From NCBI GenBank assembly GCA_947482665.1, contig CANKJK010000004.1, positions 205,012-269,011 of the forward strand: 64,000 bases of DNA, in the 5' to 3' direction. Shown here in pieces: positions 9,213 through 18,750 of the stretch. Position numbers and translations under genes: made by a program. The notes under the pieces are model-generated. The model saw only the letters and a program-made list of their open reading frames with translations. It did not search any database and was not told the DNA's origin. The DNA is from Acidobacteriota bacterium (GTDB lineage: Bacteria; Acidobacteriota; Vicinamibacteria; Vicinamibacterales; UBA2999). Every line of letters starts with the position of its first letter. Position 1 is the stretch's first letter.

Positions 9213-12200
9213 CGCAGTGCCTGTCGCGCGGGCTCCGGCCCGACGTAGCGCGTGTGGTAGGTCATGAAATCCTGGTGCTGCCGGTGATACACCGGGTCGT
9301 CCTCCAGGCGGCCTGGCGCGGCGTTGTAGCGAGGATCCCGATGCGTCGGCAGCGGGAGCACCGTACGTGAGAAGGACGTGTTGTAGTCGCCGTCCTTGAC
9401 CCATCCGTCGCTCATGACGATGAAGTCGCGCGCTGTGCCAGCCTGGGGCGCCGGCGCCTCAGGGAATTGCAGGCGGAGTTCGTCGCCCGCATTCATGATC
9501 ACGTAGCGGTCGTCGACGCCGGTGAGTAGTTCCCGGACGTCGCCATACCGCGTGTAGTACCCCTCAAGATCCAGCCAGCGCGGCGAGGTGCCGGCCACCG
9601 TGTACCGTGGTCTCTCAGGTGAGCTCGGGGACGACTGTTCGGTCGCCGAGTAGCCGCGGAACCTGAGGTCCGCGGTGCGCAGCGCCAGACGCTGCGGCTC
9701 GACGTGGACGTCAGGGCGCCCAACCGCCCATCCCAGGCGATCCCAGAAGATCTCGAGGTTCGTTGAGAGGCGCAGCCGGCGGGGGCCCTGGCGCGGAAAG
9801 AGCCCCGACAGATCCAGCATCACCGTCTTGTCCTTGCCGGCCGGGAACCCGAGGTTGGCTCGGGCGGTGTGGAAGCGGCCCGACTCGTCGGCGATCTCCA
9901 GCGACAGCCCTCTCGGGGCAGGGTGCGTGCCCTGACTGATGGCGATGTTCACCGAGCTGTCCGTCGGGTGAATCCAGCCCTGGGCCACGAGCCACAGCGG
10001 GCCTCTGCGTGGGGCATCCTCCGGCAGTGTCAGCTCCACGAAGTGATCCCGCGTGATGCCCTGGTAACGCCCGCGACCGGCGAAGTCCAGGTGATGGTCG
10101 TCCCGGTCGCGCACGACGTCTCCGACCTCCCGACCCTGGTCATCGCGGACGGACGCAAAGTGGCCGACGGGTGATGTGACGACGACGTCGAGCGAAGGCG
10201 CCGGCACCGCGAAGCGTTCGTCGATGAAGACCTCCGTGCCCACGGGATGGTCGACCACCAGCAGGGACACGAGATCAAAGAAGTGTGTTTCCCAGAGCTC
10301 CGCTGTGATGCGCAGGTCGTAGGCACCGTTGCGGGCCACGATCGCCTGGCCGGGCACCTTCACCCGATCCTCGGTCATCACGACGTTGGCCGTGGCCTGG
10401 GCGTTGATGCGGAGCCCCAACGGTGATCGCCAGATGAGGTCGGACAGGAAGTTCATGGCGTGGCCGTTCCACGCGAAGAGCCACGGGCACGAACCCTTGA
10501 GGCGCTGGTCCGCGAGCATCGTGGCGTCCGCCTTCTGGTCAAAGTCCGACTGCAGCACGCCATTCGGCCAGGTGATGCGGACCACGTTGGTGAGCGTGGC
10601 GTCGCCGAGGCCGAAGTGGACGATCGGGGACGTGATCGTCTGGCGCTGCAGATGCAGCCCGGAGCGGACTTCCACTTCACCGCCGATGCCAAACGAGTTG
10701 ATCCGCTGGTCACCCTGAGCCTGTGCCGCACGCGGCCGCACCACCTGCCAGTGATACGCCTTCGAACCGCGGCTCTTCAACGTCGTGAGTTGGTGGGCCG
10801 CGTCCAGGCCAACAAGGTCCAGGCGTCCGTCGCCGTCGAGATCGGCGGCACTGGACGCGACAAGAGGCAGCGTCACAGCGAGGGGGCTGAATTGCTGGTC
10901 GTTCCCCGCCAGCAGCACGCGCGTGCCATCAGGACCCGAGACGACGAGGTCCGCCGCACCGTTGTTGTCGAGGTCGGCGACGCTGATCCGCGCCGTCCCG
11001 AGCGCGAACGTCGCTGGCGGGTTCAGTCGCGCAATTGGGGAGAGCGCCCCGGTTTCGAGCGCCATCCGCGTGATGGCGCCGTCCGCCGCGAGCAGCAGGA
11101 GGTCCAGCGTCCGGCCGTGGCTGATGTCACCAGCCGCGAGGGCGACCGCCGTCACAGCGGGAAGCGCTTGCCGGGTGAACGCGCCGCCACGCGCATTGAG
11201 GAACACCTGCACGTGGCCTGCGGCACCCAGCATCGCCGCATCCGGCGTGCCGTCGCCATCCAGGTCGACCCAGACAAAAGCGCGGAGGTCCGCGACGCCC
11301 GTCCAGGGATTGCTCGTCGTGAAGGTGCCATCTCCGTTATTACGCAGCAGCAACGGCGCGCCGCTGATTGGGGCTGCGATCACATCCAGGTCGCCATCAA
11401 GGTCTGTATCCGCTGCCCAGAGTCCCGAGAGCGGTGAGCTGGTCACATTGCTCGGGAGATGAGCGGCCGCGGTCACGTCCGTGAAGCCTGCGCTCTCGGA
11501 CTGTTGAAGAAGCCGCAGGCCCTTTGAGCTCGCGATGGCGAGGTCCGTGCGGAAGTCGTAGTTGAGGTCCACTGGCAGGATGCGGGAGGCGCCAGCGGTG
11601 CCCGGGATGATCCGCCCAGCCACAAAGACACCTGCGGGCGTCGCTGTAGCAACAACTGGCGCGCCCTCGCCGCGCAGCGAGACGATGCTCACATCCGCCG
11701 CGTCGGTGCCGCCTGGCTCCCGGCTCGGAACGGCGGTGAATGCCAACGCGGTATCCGGCGCGGCCGCCTTCGGCGCGGGATTGGGCAGCGCCAGAAAGCT
11801 ATTCAGCGGCTCCCCGGCGGTGTCCTGCGCATCGCTCACGGTTGCGAGGGCCTTCCGGTAGCCAGGCGTGGCGACCAGGATGTTCTTCAGAAAGACGGCC
11901 TGGAGTTCAGCCGAGCGCGTGTCCTTCGCCGCGGCGGTCTTCAGCGCCTCCCATTGTTCGCGTGCTTCCGAGGGCCAGCCCGCTGCCAGCGCCGCCAGTG
12001 GAGCCAGCGTGTCCGCGAGTGCCGTGGCGTTGCCATGGGTGGCCACGAGCCGTGCGTACTCCAACCGGACGGCCAGATTGTCGGTCGAGCGCAGCAATGC
12101 GGAGTACGCCTGCTCGGCGGCCTGTTCGTTCGCGGCGCCGCCCAGGCGTTCGGTGAGCTGGGCAATCGTGAAGGCCGAGCGCACATCGGTCGGCTCGGCG

Positions 12201-12604
12201 CGCACGGCGTGCTTCAGGCTGTCGATCGCCTCGGGAATCCGGCCGGCAAGGGTGTGAGCCAGCGCCTGGAGTCGCAGCACGGCCGGCTGACTTGGGGCCA
12301 GCGCGACGGCCCGTTCGAGCGGCTTGGAGGCCTGCTCCAGTTCCTGGTGCCGAAGGTACAGTAGGGCCAGGTTCGCCCAGCCAGCCGGTTCTTCGGGCAC
12401 GAGGACGGTGAGGCGCTGAAACTTCTCGAGGGCGAGCCCGTCCTGGCTCGTCTGCATGGCGGCCAGCCCGGTGTGAAACGTCGAGACGGCTTCTGCGTAC
12501 GCGTCAGGCGAAACCTCAGGCGATGACTTGCGCGGTGAGCAGGCGCCGCTCACCAGCGCGAGAGCCAGCAGCACGGGCACCGAGGCGCGGGATGTGCGCG
12601 TCAT
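9209..12604 (-). CDS. Large TPR / FG-GAP / ASPIC-UnbV lipoprotein
   Basis: A 1131-residue protein. The signal peptide ends VSGAC with Cys22 as the lipobox cysteine. Residues about 35-260 are TPR-like helices. An FG-GAP/VCBS region (about 330-640) includes DTDLDGDLDVIAAP, DLDGDGTPDAAMLG, DLDNNGAADLVVSG and DLDGDGRLDLVG. An ASPIC-UnbV-like segment around 640-700 ends VRITWPNGV. The remaining 430 residues form a C-terminal region I do not recognise, rich in beta strands and aromatic residues. It is the last gene of a four-gene operon and its ATG overlaps the stop of the flavoprotein gene (ATGA). Its TAA stop overlaps the stop of the convergent RnfD-like gene. It is probably the exported, membrane-tethered component of the pathway. 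Confidence 0.87.
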   Translation of the reverse strand: MTRTSRASVPVLLALALVSGACSPRKSSPEVSPDAYAEAVSTFHTGLAAMQTSQDGLALEKFQRLTVLVPEEPAGWANLALLYLRHQELEQASKPLERAVALAPSQPAVLRLQALAHTLAGRIPEAIDSLKHAVRAEPTDVRSAFTIAQLTERLGGAANEQAAEQAYSALLRSTDNLAVRLEYARLVATHGNATALADTLAPLAALAAGWPSEAREQWEALKTAAAKDTRSAELQAVFLKNILVATPGYRKALATVSDAQDTAGEPLNSFLALPNPAPKAAAPDTALAFTAVPSREPGGTDAADVSIVSLRGEGAPVVATATPAGVFVAGRIIPGTAGASRILPVDLNYDFRTDLAIASSKGLRLLQQSESAGFTDVTAAAHLPSNVTSSPLSGLWAADTDLDGDLDVIAAPISGAPLLLRNNGDGTFTTSNPWTGVADLRAFVWVDLDGDGTPDAAMLGAAGHVQVFLNARGGAFTRQALPAVTAVALAAGDISHGRTLDLLLLAADGAITRMALETGALSPIARLNPPATFALGTARISVADLDNNGAADLVVSGPDGTRVLLAGNDQQFSPLAVTLPLVASSAADLDGDGRLDLVGLDAAHQLTTLKSRGSKAYHWQVVRPRAAQAQGDQRINSFGIGGEVEVRSGLHLQRQTITSPIVHFGLGDATLTNVVRITWPNGVLQSDFDQKADATMLADQRLKGSCPWLFAWNGHAMNFLSDLIWRSPLGLRINAQATANVVMTEDRVKVPGQAIVARNGAYDLRITAELWETHFFDLVSLLVVDHPVGTEVFIDERFAVPAPSLDVVVTSPVGHFASVRDDQGREVGDVVRDRDDHHLDFAGRGRYQGITRDHFVELTLPEDAPRRGPLWLVAQGWIHPTDSSVNIAISQGTHPAPRGLSLEIADESGRFHTARANLGFPAGKDKTVMLDLSGLFPRQGPRRLRLSTNLEIFWDRLGWAVGRPDVHVEPQRLALRTADLRFRGYSATEQSSPSSPERPRYTVAGTSPRWLDLEGYYTRYGDVRELLTGVDDRYVIMNAGDELRLQFPEAPAPQAGTARDFIVMSDGWVKDGDYNTSFSRTVLPLPTHRDPRYNAAPGRLEDDPVYHRQHQDFMTYHTRYVGPEPARQALR

Positions 12605-14184
12605 CTCAGAATCTCCTCACGGGACGGGGTATCAAATCCGGAACGCTCGAGCAGCGCCTTCAATTCTTCAGCAGTCGCGCCGAGCCTGGGCGCAGCACGC
12701 ATCAGATCATCCGCCAATGCCGGGTACCAATCGCGGCGACCGCGGTCGCCGAGGCCCGCAACGTCAATGGGCGCGATCGCGGCGTCGATCCGGGTGAGCA
12801 GTGCGGCTCGTGCCGTGCCGGTCTGGTGCGCCATGGCCGCGTCGCAGCACGCGGTGAACTCCGCGCTGAATGCGGGGCGACCGACCAGCAGAAAGCCTGG
12901 GGCATCTTCCGGCCGGCCCAGCCTGCGAACGGTTTCGCTGAAGCTGGCCGCCGCGAAGTACAGGAGGCTCACGCGCTTGAAAAGCGCGAAGTCCTCCATG
13001 CTGGCGTACAGCGCGGCGACGAGGCGTTCCGTGGCGTCGAGTTCCTGCTGCGTCTGCCGCGCATAGTCGGCGAGGGCTTCGGCGCGGCCAGGTTGGCACC
13101 ATGTCTGATGGAGCACATCCACCAGACGGCCAATACCCAGCAGCGTCAGCGGAAACCCGGTGGAGAGCAACGGGTCGATCACGCCGGCCGCCGAGGGCAG
13201 CATGGCCCAGCAGGGTCCGACGACTGCCTCGCTCCTGAACGCCACGCGCGGTGAGTGGATAAACGGCCGCGTGGCCCTGGCCTGCGCAAACTGTGCCTGC
13301 ACCGAGGGCAGGCGACTCAGCAGACGCCGCCACGCCGGTTCGCCCTCCTGGAACCGCAGCTCGCGAGCCAGGCTGTCGGTCACGGCCGCACCAGCGCTTG
13401 TCAGGCCGTTGCTGAACCTGAGGATCCAGATCCAGCCACCCGGGAAGACGTGGTGTACCGCCGCGTCGTCAATCGGAAACGGTGGACGAGCCTCGGGTGG
13501 GTTGAGGTCGTCCCAGCGTGTCACGCCGGTGAAGTGCGTATAGAGCCCCTGCGTGGCGGGCAGCCACCTGGGCGTCCGTTCATCGAGTGCGAGCGTACGA
13601 TGCAGAAAGCCACGCGGGCCGCTCGCGTCGACGACAAAGCGCGTGGTGACGCGGATGGCTTGGGCGGGCCGCGTCGCCTCGATCACGGCACCGCGGTCGC
13701 CCTCCACGTGCAAGGTCGAGATGGTCGTGTCGTCGAAATACGTGGCTCCCAGGGCGACGGCTTCGCCGACCAGGTGCTCGTCAAAGTCGGGCCGGTACCA
13801 ATGCGTGTCGGCAATCGCGTCGTGCGGACTGGCGGCCACCAGCAACTGACGCTCATGCCCGGCATCCGCGAAAGGCTGATCCCAGTCATGCCTGAAGAAG
13901 CTGAAGCCTCGCTTCAATCCGCATCCGACCTGCGGGTACGCGCGCTGCCACGTGCCCCACTTCGAGAAGGGGCGCAGTTGCGGCAGGTCGTAGCGGTCCG
14001 CGAACTCCTCGAGCAGCAGCCCTGCAAGAGGCGTTGACGATTCGCCGATCGCGAAGCGTGGATGACGGCCGCGTTCGAGCAGCACGACGGAGTAGCCGAG
14101 GCGCCGCAACGCGAGGGCGGTCAGCGAGCCGCTGAAGCCCGCGCCCACGATCGTGACGTCCGCGTCGAGGTGGGTGACGGCCAT
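12601..14184 (-). CDS. Halogenase-like FAD-dependent oxidoreductase
   Basis: The product is about 527 residues from the ATG at 14184, four bases after the radical SAM stop; a start eight codons upstream (14208) would overlap that gene. The N-terminus has a Rossmann FAD motif VTIVGAGFSGSLTALALRR followed by LLERGRHPRFAIGESSTP, as in flavin-dependent halogenases and geranylgeranyl-reductase-like monooxygenases. The second FAD region is FVVDASGPRGFLHR, and GWIWIL sits where halogenases have GWxWxIP, with Leu instead of Pro. A later segment VGPCWAMLPSAAGVIDPLLSTGFP fits the family. It could halogenate, hydroxylate or dehydrogenate a small molecule or peptide; the substrate is unknown. It lies between the radical SAM gene and the UnbV-type lipoprotein gene in one operon. 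Confidence 0.85.
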   Translation of the reverse strand: MAVTHLDADVTIVGAGFSGSLTALALRRLGYSVVLLERGRHPRFAIGESSTPLAGLLLEEFADRYDLPQLRPFSKWGTWQRAYPQVGCGLKRGFSFFRHDWDQPFADAGHERQLLVAASPHDAIADTHWYRPDFDEHLVGEAVALGATYFDDTTISTLHVEGDRGAVIEATRPAQAIRVTTRFVVDASGPRGFLHRTLALDERTPRWLPATQGLYTHFTGVTRWDDLNPPEARPPFPIDDAAVHHVFPGGWIWILRFSNGLTSAGAAVTDSLARELRFQEGEPAWRRLLSRLPSVQAQFAQARATRPFIHSPRVAFRSEAVVGPCWAMLPSAAGVIDPLLSTGFPLTLLGIGRLVDVLHQTWCQPGRAEALADYARQTQQELDATERLVAALYASMEDFALFKRVSLLYFAAASFSETVRRLGRPEDAPGFLLVGRPAFSAEFTACCDAAMAHQTGTARAALLTRIDAAIAPIDVAGLGDRGRRDWYPALADDLMRAAPRLGATAEELKALLERSGFDTPSREEILR

Positions 14185-14188
14185 GCGG

Positions 14189-15172
14189 TCAGTGCGCCGA
14201 GCCGCCACAGTCGCCGCAGGCGACGGGGGGAGCGAGCTGCTGAGAGTGATTCATCTGTACGAGTCGCGCGCGGCGAGCCTGGGCGCACGCCTCGCAGTCG
14301 CTAAAGCGATCGAGATCCCACGCGTCGGCGAAGACATAGCCGCGCGCACGCGTCAACGCCAGGATACAGGCACGCTCCAGGTGCGCCAATCGAGGCTCCG
14401 CGAAGAGCCCTTCGCCTGCGAGCGCTTCCAGTGCTCCGTTGCCCGTGCGGGTTGGAATCAAGGAGACCGCAGACGCTCCGCACGCAAACGCCACGTCGAC
14501 CGACCGTTCCAGCCACGCGTCCTGCTCAGCGGTCGGAATGAACGGCGGGTGCACCAGCAGAAAGACCCGGAGGCGGATGCCGCGCTCGGCGAGCGCCGCT
14601 GCCGCACGCGTGAAGTCGTCGACCGTCATGCGCTTGTGCAGTCGAGCCAGCGCGTCGGGATGCGCCGTTTCGAGCCCCATGGCCACTTCGAGAGCCGTGG
14701 TCCGCAAGGCGCGCTGCCAGCGGTCGACGCGCGGTCCCACAAGGGAGGGATGCGATTCCACGATCACCCGGGAGATCCCGGAGAGGGCGTCCGCGAGGTC
14801 CTCGCAGTCGCTCTCGGGCACGGCCCGCGGGTCGAAGAAGCTGCCCGCGTTGTAGAGCTTGACGTGCGCCGGCACTCCACCCGGGGCGCTGCGCATCTCC
14901 AACAGTGCCTGGCGCACCTGGGCCGCGAGGGCGCCCGGTGGCGTGTCGCCAGGAATCGTGTGGCGCCACAGGTCGCACATCACGCAACGCCAGGGGCACT
15001 CACGGCCGGTGAGGAAGATCGTCGCGACGCGGGCGAGCTGTCCGGTCGCGTCGGGCTCCTCGTCGATGATCCACCCCTGGTGACGGAGCGGATCGTGGTC
15101 CGGCCGCGGTCCACGCCGATCGAGCACGAACCGATCGCGTTGGGCGATCCCGGCCGGATACGACGCCGTCAC
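14189..15172 (-). CDS. Radical SAM protein (RaSEA/Elp3-like) with extra C-terminal cysteines
   Basis: A 327-residue protein starting with GTG that overlaps the upstream stop (GTGA). The cluster-binding motif is ECPWRCVMCDLW, a CxxxCxxC arrangement near residue 60. Segments such as LYNAGSFFDP and VESHPSLV, followed by GLETAHPDALARLHKRMT, resemble the RaSEA/TIGR01210 branch of radical SAM enzymes related to Elp3 and MiaB. At the C-terminus, CEAC and CGDC pairs could bind a second Fe-S cluster or zinc. Archaeal RaSEA acts in tRNA archaeosine formation, but nothing else here supports that role, so the substrate is open. The clustering with an asparagine-synthase-like enzyme and a halogenase-like flavoprotein suggests a small-molecule or peptide modification pathway (inference). 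Confidence 0.87.
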   Translation of the reverse strand: MTASYPAGIAQRDRFVLDRRGPRPDHDPLRHQGWIIDEEPDATGQLARVATIFLTGRECPWRCVMCDLWRHTIPGDTPPGALAAQVRQALLEMRSAPGGVPAHVKLYNAGSFFDPRAVPESDCEDLADALSGISRVIVESHPSLVGPRVDRWQRALRTTALEVAMGLETAHPDALARLHKRMTVDDFTRAAAALAERGIRLRVFLLVHPPFIPTAEQDAWLERSVDVAFACGASAVSLIPTRTGNGALEALAGEGLFAEPRLAHLERACILALTRARGYVFADAWDLDRFSDCEACAQARRARLVQMNHSQQLAPPVACGDCGGSAH

Positions 15173-16500
15173 ACGTAGCTGGCGAGAAAACTCCGCCGAT
15201 AGGCGGCTTCACTGCCGCCCAGGTGCGCGCGCATCGTGTCGACAGGGACGGCGCCGTGCTGGAAGCGACGCTTCGGGAAGACAGGCATGTCCAGCCCCAT
15301 GACCGCGCGGACGCCGCGCTGGACGATGTCGCCCTTGAGCGAGTAGAGCGTGGGGACGTCGTAGCCCGTCAGCGCCGCGAACGGGATGCCTTCCGCGACT
15401 TCCATCACGCCGGGTCGCGTGAACGGGCTGAAGCCGGCGAAGCCGAAGTGGCGCAGCGGCGCGTAGGTCCGCACATAGCCACGGCTCAGGCCGCCGCTGT
15501 AGGTCAGCGAGTGCTTGATCTTCCCGACGCCCCACCCCTCCTGGTAGAGCATCAGGTTGTCCACCACGCTCCGGATCGTGAGCTCGGGGTTCTCCTCGAT
15601 CGGGTAATCCTTCAGGTTCTCGTCGCCGCCGTCTCCGTCGGCCAGATACCGCCAGTCCCGGTGCCGGGCACGGATGCCGCGACAGAGGAGCAGGCCCATC
15701 GCGGCACATTCCACGTCGAGAGGCTTGTAGTCTTCAAGAACGCTGATGGCGGCCGTTGCGTCGAGGTCCGTGGGCGAGGCTTCGATCTCCTCGAGGAACA
15801 TCGAGAGGTCGAGGCGAGACAGAAAGGCCCGGGCCTGGTCCACGTCAGGGCCGTCGCCGAGGTTCAGGACGAAGGCCTTGAGCCGAGCTGGTGACATGCC
15901 GAGGTTCAGCATCGCGTGGTACACCGCGAGGAAGACCGCGCCGCTGTCCACACCGCCCGAGAAGCACACGCCGATGGGCGCACCCGGAGATCGCGCGTCC
16001 AGGGCCTGCAGCCACTGCGATGTCTCGCCGACCAGTGCTGTGATGTAGCGCCGCCCGATCTCGTCGAGGTCGGCGGGCAGCGCTCCACGCTCAGGTGTGA
16101 AGAAGCGCGTGTAGGTCGGATCGGGGTCAGGGCAACCCACCAGTCGCAATTCGACCACGTGGTGCGCGGGGATCATCCGCGTGTAGCTGGGGTGGAACTG
16201 CCCGTCGAGACCCTCGGCGGCGAGTGCCTGGTGCAGCCGGTCGATCCGGTCTGCTACGAACAGCGCCGGCCCGGCCTGGCGCTTGGCGAGGAAGTACCGC
16301 ACGGGGCGGTCCATCGACCGCGCGAGCCGCACGGTGATGCCATCCTTGGCCAGCAGGGCGAAGGAGCCCTGGATGCCGCGCACGTCGTCCGGGCGACCTG
16401 TCAGCACCCGCCCGCGCGCCTCGTCCACTGACATGTTGAGGATGTCGTTGGCGTCCGGGTCGAGGAGATCCACCACGCGTTCTATGTACTGCGGCCCCAT
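15169..16500 (-). CDS. Asparagine-synthase-like ATP-dependent ligase lacking the glutaminase cysteine
   Basis: A 443-residue protein and the first gene of the operon. The C-terminal part has the PP-loop CFSGGVDSGAVF near residue 178 and the downstream LADGDGGDENLKDYP, both typical of asparagine synthase (AsnB) type adenylating enzymes. The N-terminal half retains the shape of a class II glutamine amidotransferase domain (VRGIQGSFALLAKDG, FVADRIDRLH). It begins MGPQYI, however, with no catalytic Cys at position 2, so glutamine hydrolysis is unlikely and free ammonia or another amine may be used. An in-frame stop 10 bases upstream of the ATG rules out a longer protein. Relatives act in asparagine synthesis, beta-lactam closure and lasso-peptide ring formation. 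No obvious precursor peptide was found nearby. Confidence 0.86.
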   Translation of the reverse strand: MGPQYIERVVDLLDPDANDILNMSVDEARGRVLTGRPDDVRGIQGSFALLAKDGITVRLARSMDRPVRYFLAKRQAGPALFVADRIDRLHQALAAEGLDGQFHPSYTRMIPAHHVVELRLVGCPDPDPTYTRFFTPERGALPADLDEIGRRYITALVGETSQWLQALDARSPGAPIGVCFSGGVDSGAVFLAVYHAMLNLGMSPARLKAFVLNLGDGPDVDQARAFLSRLDLSMFLEEIEASPTDLDATAAISVLEDYKPLDVECAAMGLLLCRGIRARHRDWRYLADGDGGDENLKDYPIEENPELTIRSVVDNLMLYQEGWGVGKIKHSLTYSGGLSRGYVRTYAPLRHFGFAGFSPFTRPGVMEVAEGIPFAALTGYDVPTLYSLKGDIVQRGVRAVMGLDMPVFPKRRFQHGAVPVDTMRAHLGGSEAAYRRSFLASYV

Positions 16501-16617
16501 GGGCGGATTCTAACAGTTCCCTTTCCCTGGGAGTCGCCCCCGCGACGCAGAACGCCGAAGGGTTACTCTAGGCAGACTCGCCATCTACCGATGGATGAGA
16601 TTCGAAGGATGTCTGCC

Positions 16618-18573
16618 ATGCGCCGCGCGCTGCTTCCGTTCGTGCTGCTGACCACTGTCATCGGCGTGATTGCGCAGCAGCGCCCCGTCGACGTGCCTTT
16701 CCCCTTCGTTGATATCGGTGCCAATACGCTGGCGGCCCGGAAGCAGGCTCAGCTCGCGACGGCCGCACAATTCAACGTGTTCCATGGCTTCCATTTCGTG
16801 GACCGGGTGACGGAGAGCGGTATTACCTTCCGCCATCACATCGTCGATGACGCCGGCAAGCACTACAAGATGGCCCACTACGATCATGGCAACGGGGTGG
16901 CCGCGGCGGATGTGGATGGCGACGGCCTCGTCGACCTCTATTTCGTCAGCCAGCTCGGTGGCAATGAGCTCTGGAAGAACCTGGGCGGGGGCAAGTTCGC
17001 CAACATCACCGCGAGTGCGGGTGTGGCCGCCGCGGGTCGCATCGGCGTGACCGCGTCGTTTGGAGATATCGACAACGACGGCGATCAGGACCTGTTCGTG
17101 ACCACCGTCCGCGGGGGCAACGTGCTGTTTGAGAACGACGGCAAGGGCCACTTCAACGACATCACGCGAACGGCAGGCCTAGGCCTCGTGGCGCACTCAT
17201 CGGGAGCCGTATTCTTCGACTACGACCGGGACGGCCTGCTCGACCTGCTCGTGTGCAACGTCGGGAAGTACACCTCGGACGTCAAGGGCTCCGACGGCGC
17301 CTATGTCGCCCTGCCCGATGCCTTTCAGGGCTTCGCGCATCCTGAACGCCTGGAGCATCCCGTTCTTTATCGGAACGCGGGGCACAATGTCTTCAAGGAC
17401 GTGACGGTGCAATCTGGCCTCACGCCGAAGATCTGGAGCGGCGACGCCATCGTCACAGACCTGAACCGCGACGGGTGGCCCGACATCTTCCTGCTGGTGA
17501 TGGCGGGTCAGCAGCGCTACTACGAAAACGCCGCGGGAAAGGGGTTCGTCGAGAAGACGGCGAAGTACTTCCCGAAGACGCCGATGGGCGCCATGGGCAT
17601 TGCATCGCTGGACTTCGACAACGACGGCCGCATGGATCTGTTCCTGACCGATATGCACTCGGACATGCCGCAGGAAGTTGGCCCGGACCGCGAGAAGGTC
17701 AAGCCTGCATCCGCGAACGCGGCCATGAAGGGCGGTACGGCGGCGGGGCACGGCGCGGCCCCTATGGTGATGGCGCCCGGTTCTCCCTCGGACTACATCC
17801 TCGGGAATGCCCTCTTTCGCAACAACGGCACCGGTCCGTTCGAGGAGGTGTCCGATCGCATGGGCGTCGAGACCTACTGGCCGTGGGGTGCGAGCGCGGC
17901 TGACCTCAATGCTGATGGGTGGGTGGACCTCTTCGTGACCGGCAGCATGAACTTCCCGTATCGCTACGGCATCAACTCCGTGCTGCTGAACAATCTCGGC
18001 CGGAAGTTCCTGGACGCGGAGTTCATCCTCGGCGTTGAGCCGCGGAAAGGCGGTCGGACGTCCACGTTCTGGTACGAGGAAGACTGCACCACGGGCGGAG
18101 CCAACAGGAGCCGGCCCGTCGGCGGGCGCGTGATGTCGCCCTGCCAGGGCCGAACGGGCAAGATCAACGTCATGGCGACGCTGGGCAGCCGCTCCTCGGT
18201 TGTATTCGATCTGGACAACGACGGCGACCTGGACATCGTGACCAGCGACTTCAACTCTGCCCCGCAGATCCTCGTCAGCGACCTGAGCCAGCGGACGGCC
18301 CCTCACTGGTTGAGCGTGAAGTTGACCGGCACGGCTTCGAATCGCAGCGGACTTGGGGCCACGGTCCGCGTGGTGTCCGGCAAGCAGACCTGGACCCGGT
18401 ACGTCGACGGAAAGTCGGGCTATCTCTCCCAGAGCGCCCTCCCGCTCTACTTCGGTCTCGGAGACGCGACGACCGTTGACCGCGTCGAGGTCGACTGGCC
18501 GTCGGGCCGGAAGCAGGTAGAGCGGCAGGGGCTGGGTGTGAACCGGACGTTCTCGCTCACCGAGCCCAAGTAG
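16618..18573 (+). CDS. Secreted FG-GAP/ASPIC-UnbV protein
   Basis: The frame is open from an ATG at 16591, but I prefer the ATG at 16618. It is preceded by AAGGA at a suitable distance and starts directly with a signal peptide (MRRALLPFVLLTTVIGVIAQ). The 651-residue product has calcium-type loops DVDGDGLVDLYF, DIDNDGDQDLFV, DYDRDGLLDLLV, DFDNDGRMDLFL and DLDNDGDLDIVT. An ASPIC-UnbV domain closes it (GLGATVRVVSG, YVDGKSGYLSQSALPLYFGLG, VDWPSGRKQV). It is divergent from the asparagine-synthase-like operon, about 117 bases away, and could share a regulatory region with it. A His/Met-containing insertion around 360-400 (GHGAAPMVM) is not seen in the other copies. Confidence 0.87.
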   Translation: MRRALLPFVLLTTVIGVIAQQRPVDVPFPFVDIGANTLAARKQAQLATAAQFNVFHGFHFVDRVTESGITFRHHIVDDAGKHYKMAHYDHGNGVAAADVDGDGLVDLYFVSQLGGNELWKNLGGGKFANITASAGVAAAGRIGVTASFGDIDNDGDQDLFVTTVRGGNVLFENDGKGHFNDITRTAGLGLVAHSSGAVFFDYDRDGLLDLLVCNVGKYTSDVKGSDGAYVALPDAFQGFAHPERLEHPVLYRNAGHNVFKDVTVQSGLTPKIWSGDAIVTDLNRDGWPDIFLLVMAGQQRYYENAAGKGFVEKTAKYFPKTPMGAMGIASLDFDNDGRMDLFLTDMHSDMPQEVGPDREKVKPASANAAMKGGTAAGHGAAPMVMAPGSPSDYILGNALFRNNGTGPFEEVSDRMGVETYWPWGASAADLNADGWVDLFVTGSMNFPYRYGINSVLLNNLGRKFLDAEFILGVEPRKGGRTSTFWYEEDCTTGGANRSRPVGGRVMSPCQGRTGKINVMATLGSRSSVVFDLDNDGDLDIVTSDFNSAPQILVSDLSQRTAPHWLSVKLTGTASNRSGLGATVRVVSGKQTWTRYVDGKSGYLSQSALPLYFGLGDATTVDRVEVDWPSGRKQVERQGLGVNRTFSLTEPK

Positions 18574-18622
18574 GAGCCGCCGCGGCGAGGCGACTCTTCC
18601 GTCAGCGGTCAAACCACTGAAC

Positions 18623-18645
18623 GCGCCAGAACTGGCGCTATTTCA
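18623..18645 (+). terminator. Possible weak intrinsic terminator
   Basis: A 7-base perfect inverted repeat, GCGCCAG and CTGGCGC with a very short loop, lies 50 bases after the FG-GAP stop and is followed by TATTTC. The U-tract is poor, so termination may be partial. A second hairpin with arms GCAACTCC (18669-18676) and GGAGTTGC (18690-18697) follows and has no U-tract. Confidence 0.4.
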
Positions 18646-18750
18646 CATCTATCCGTCGGCCAAGTCCTGCAACTCCAGTCCGTCGGGCCGGAGTTGCGCT
18701 TCGTCATACCACTGACTTACAAAAGCGATGAGTCTCTGTACAGAATCGTG

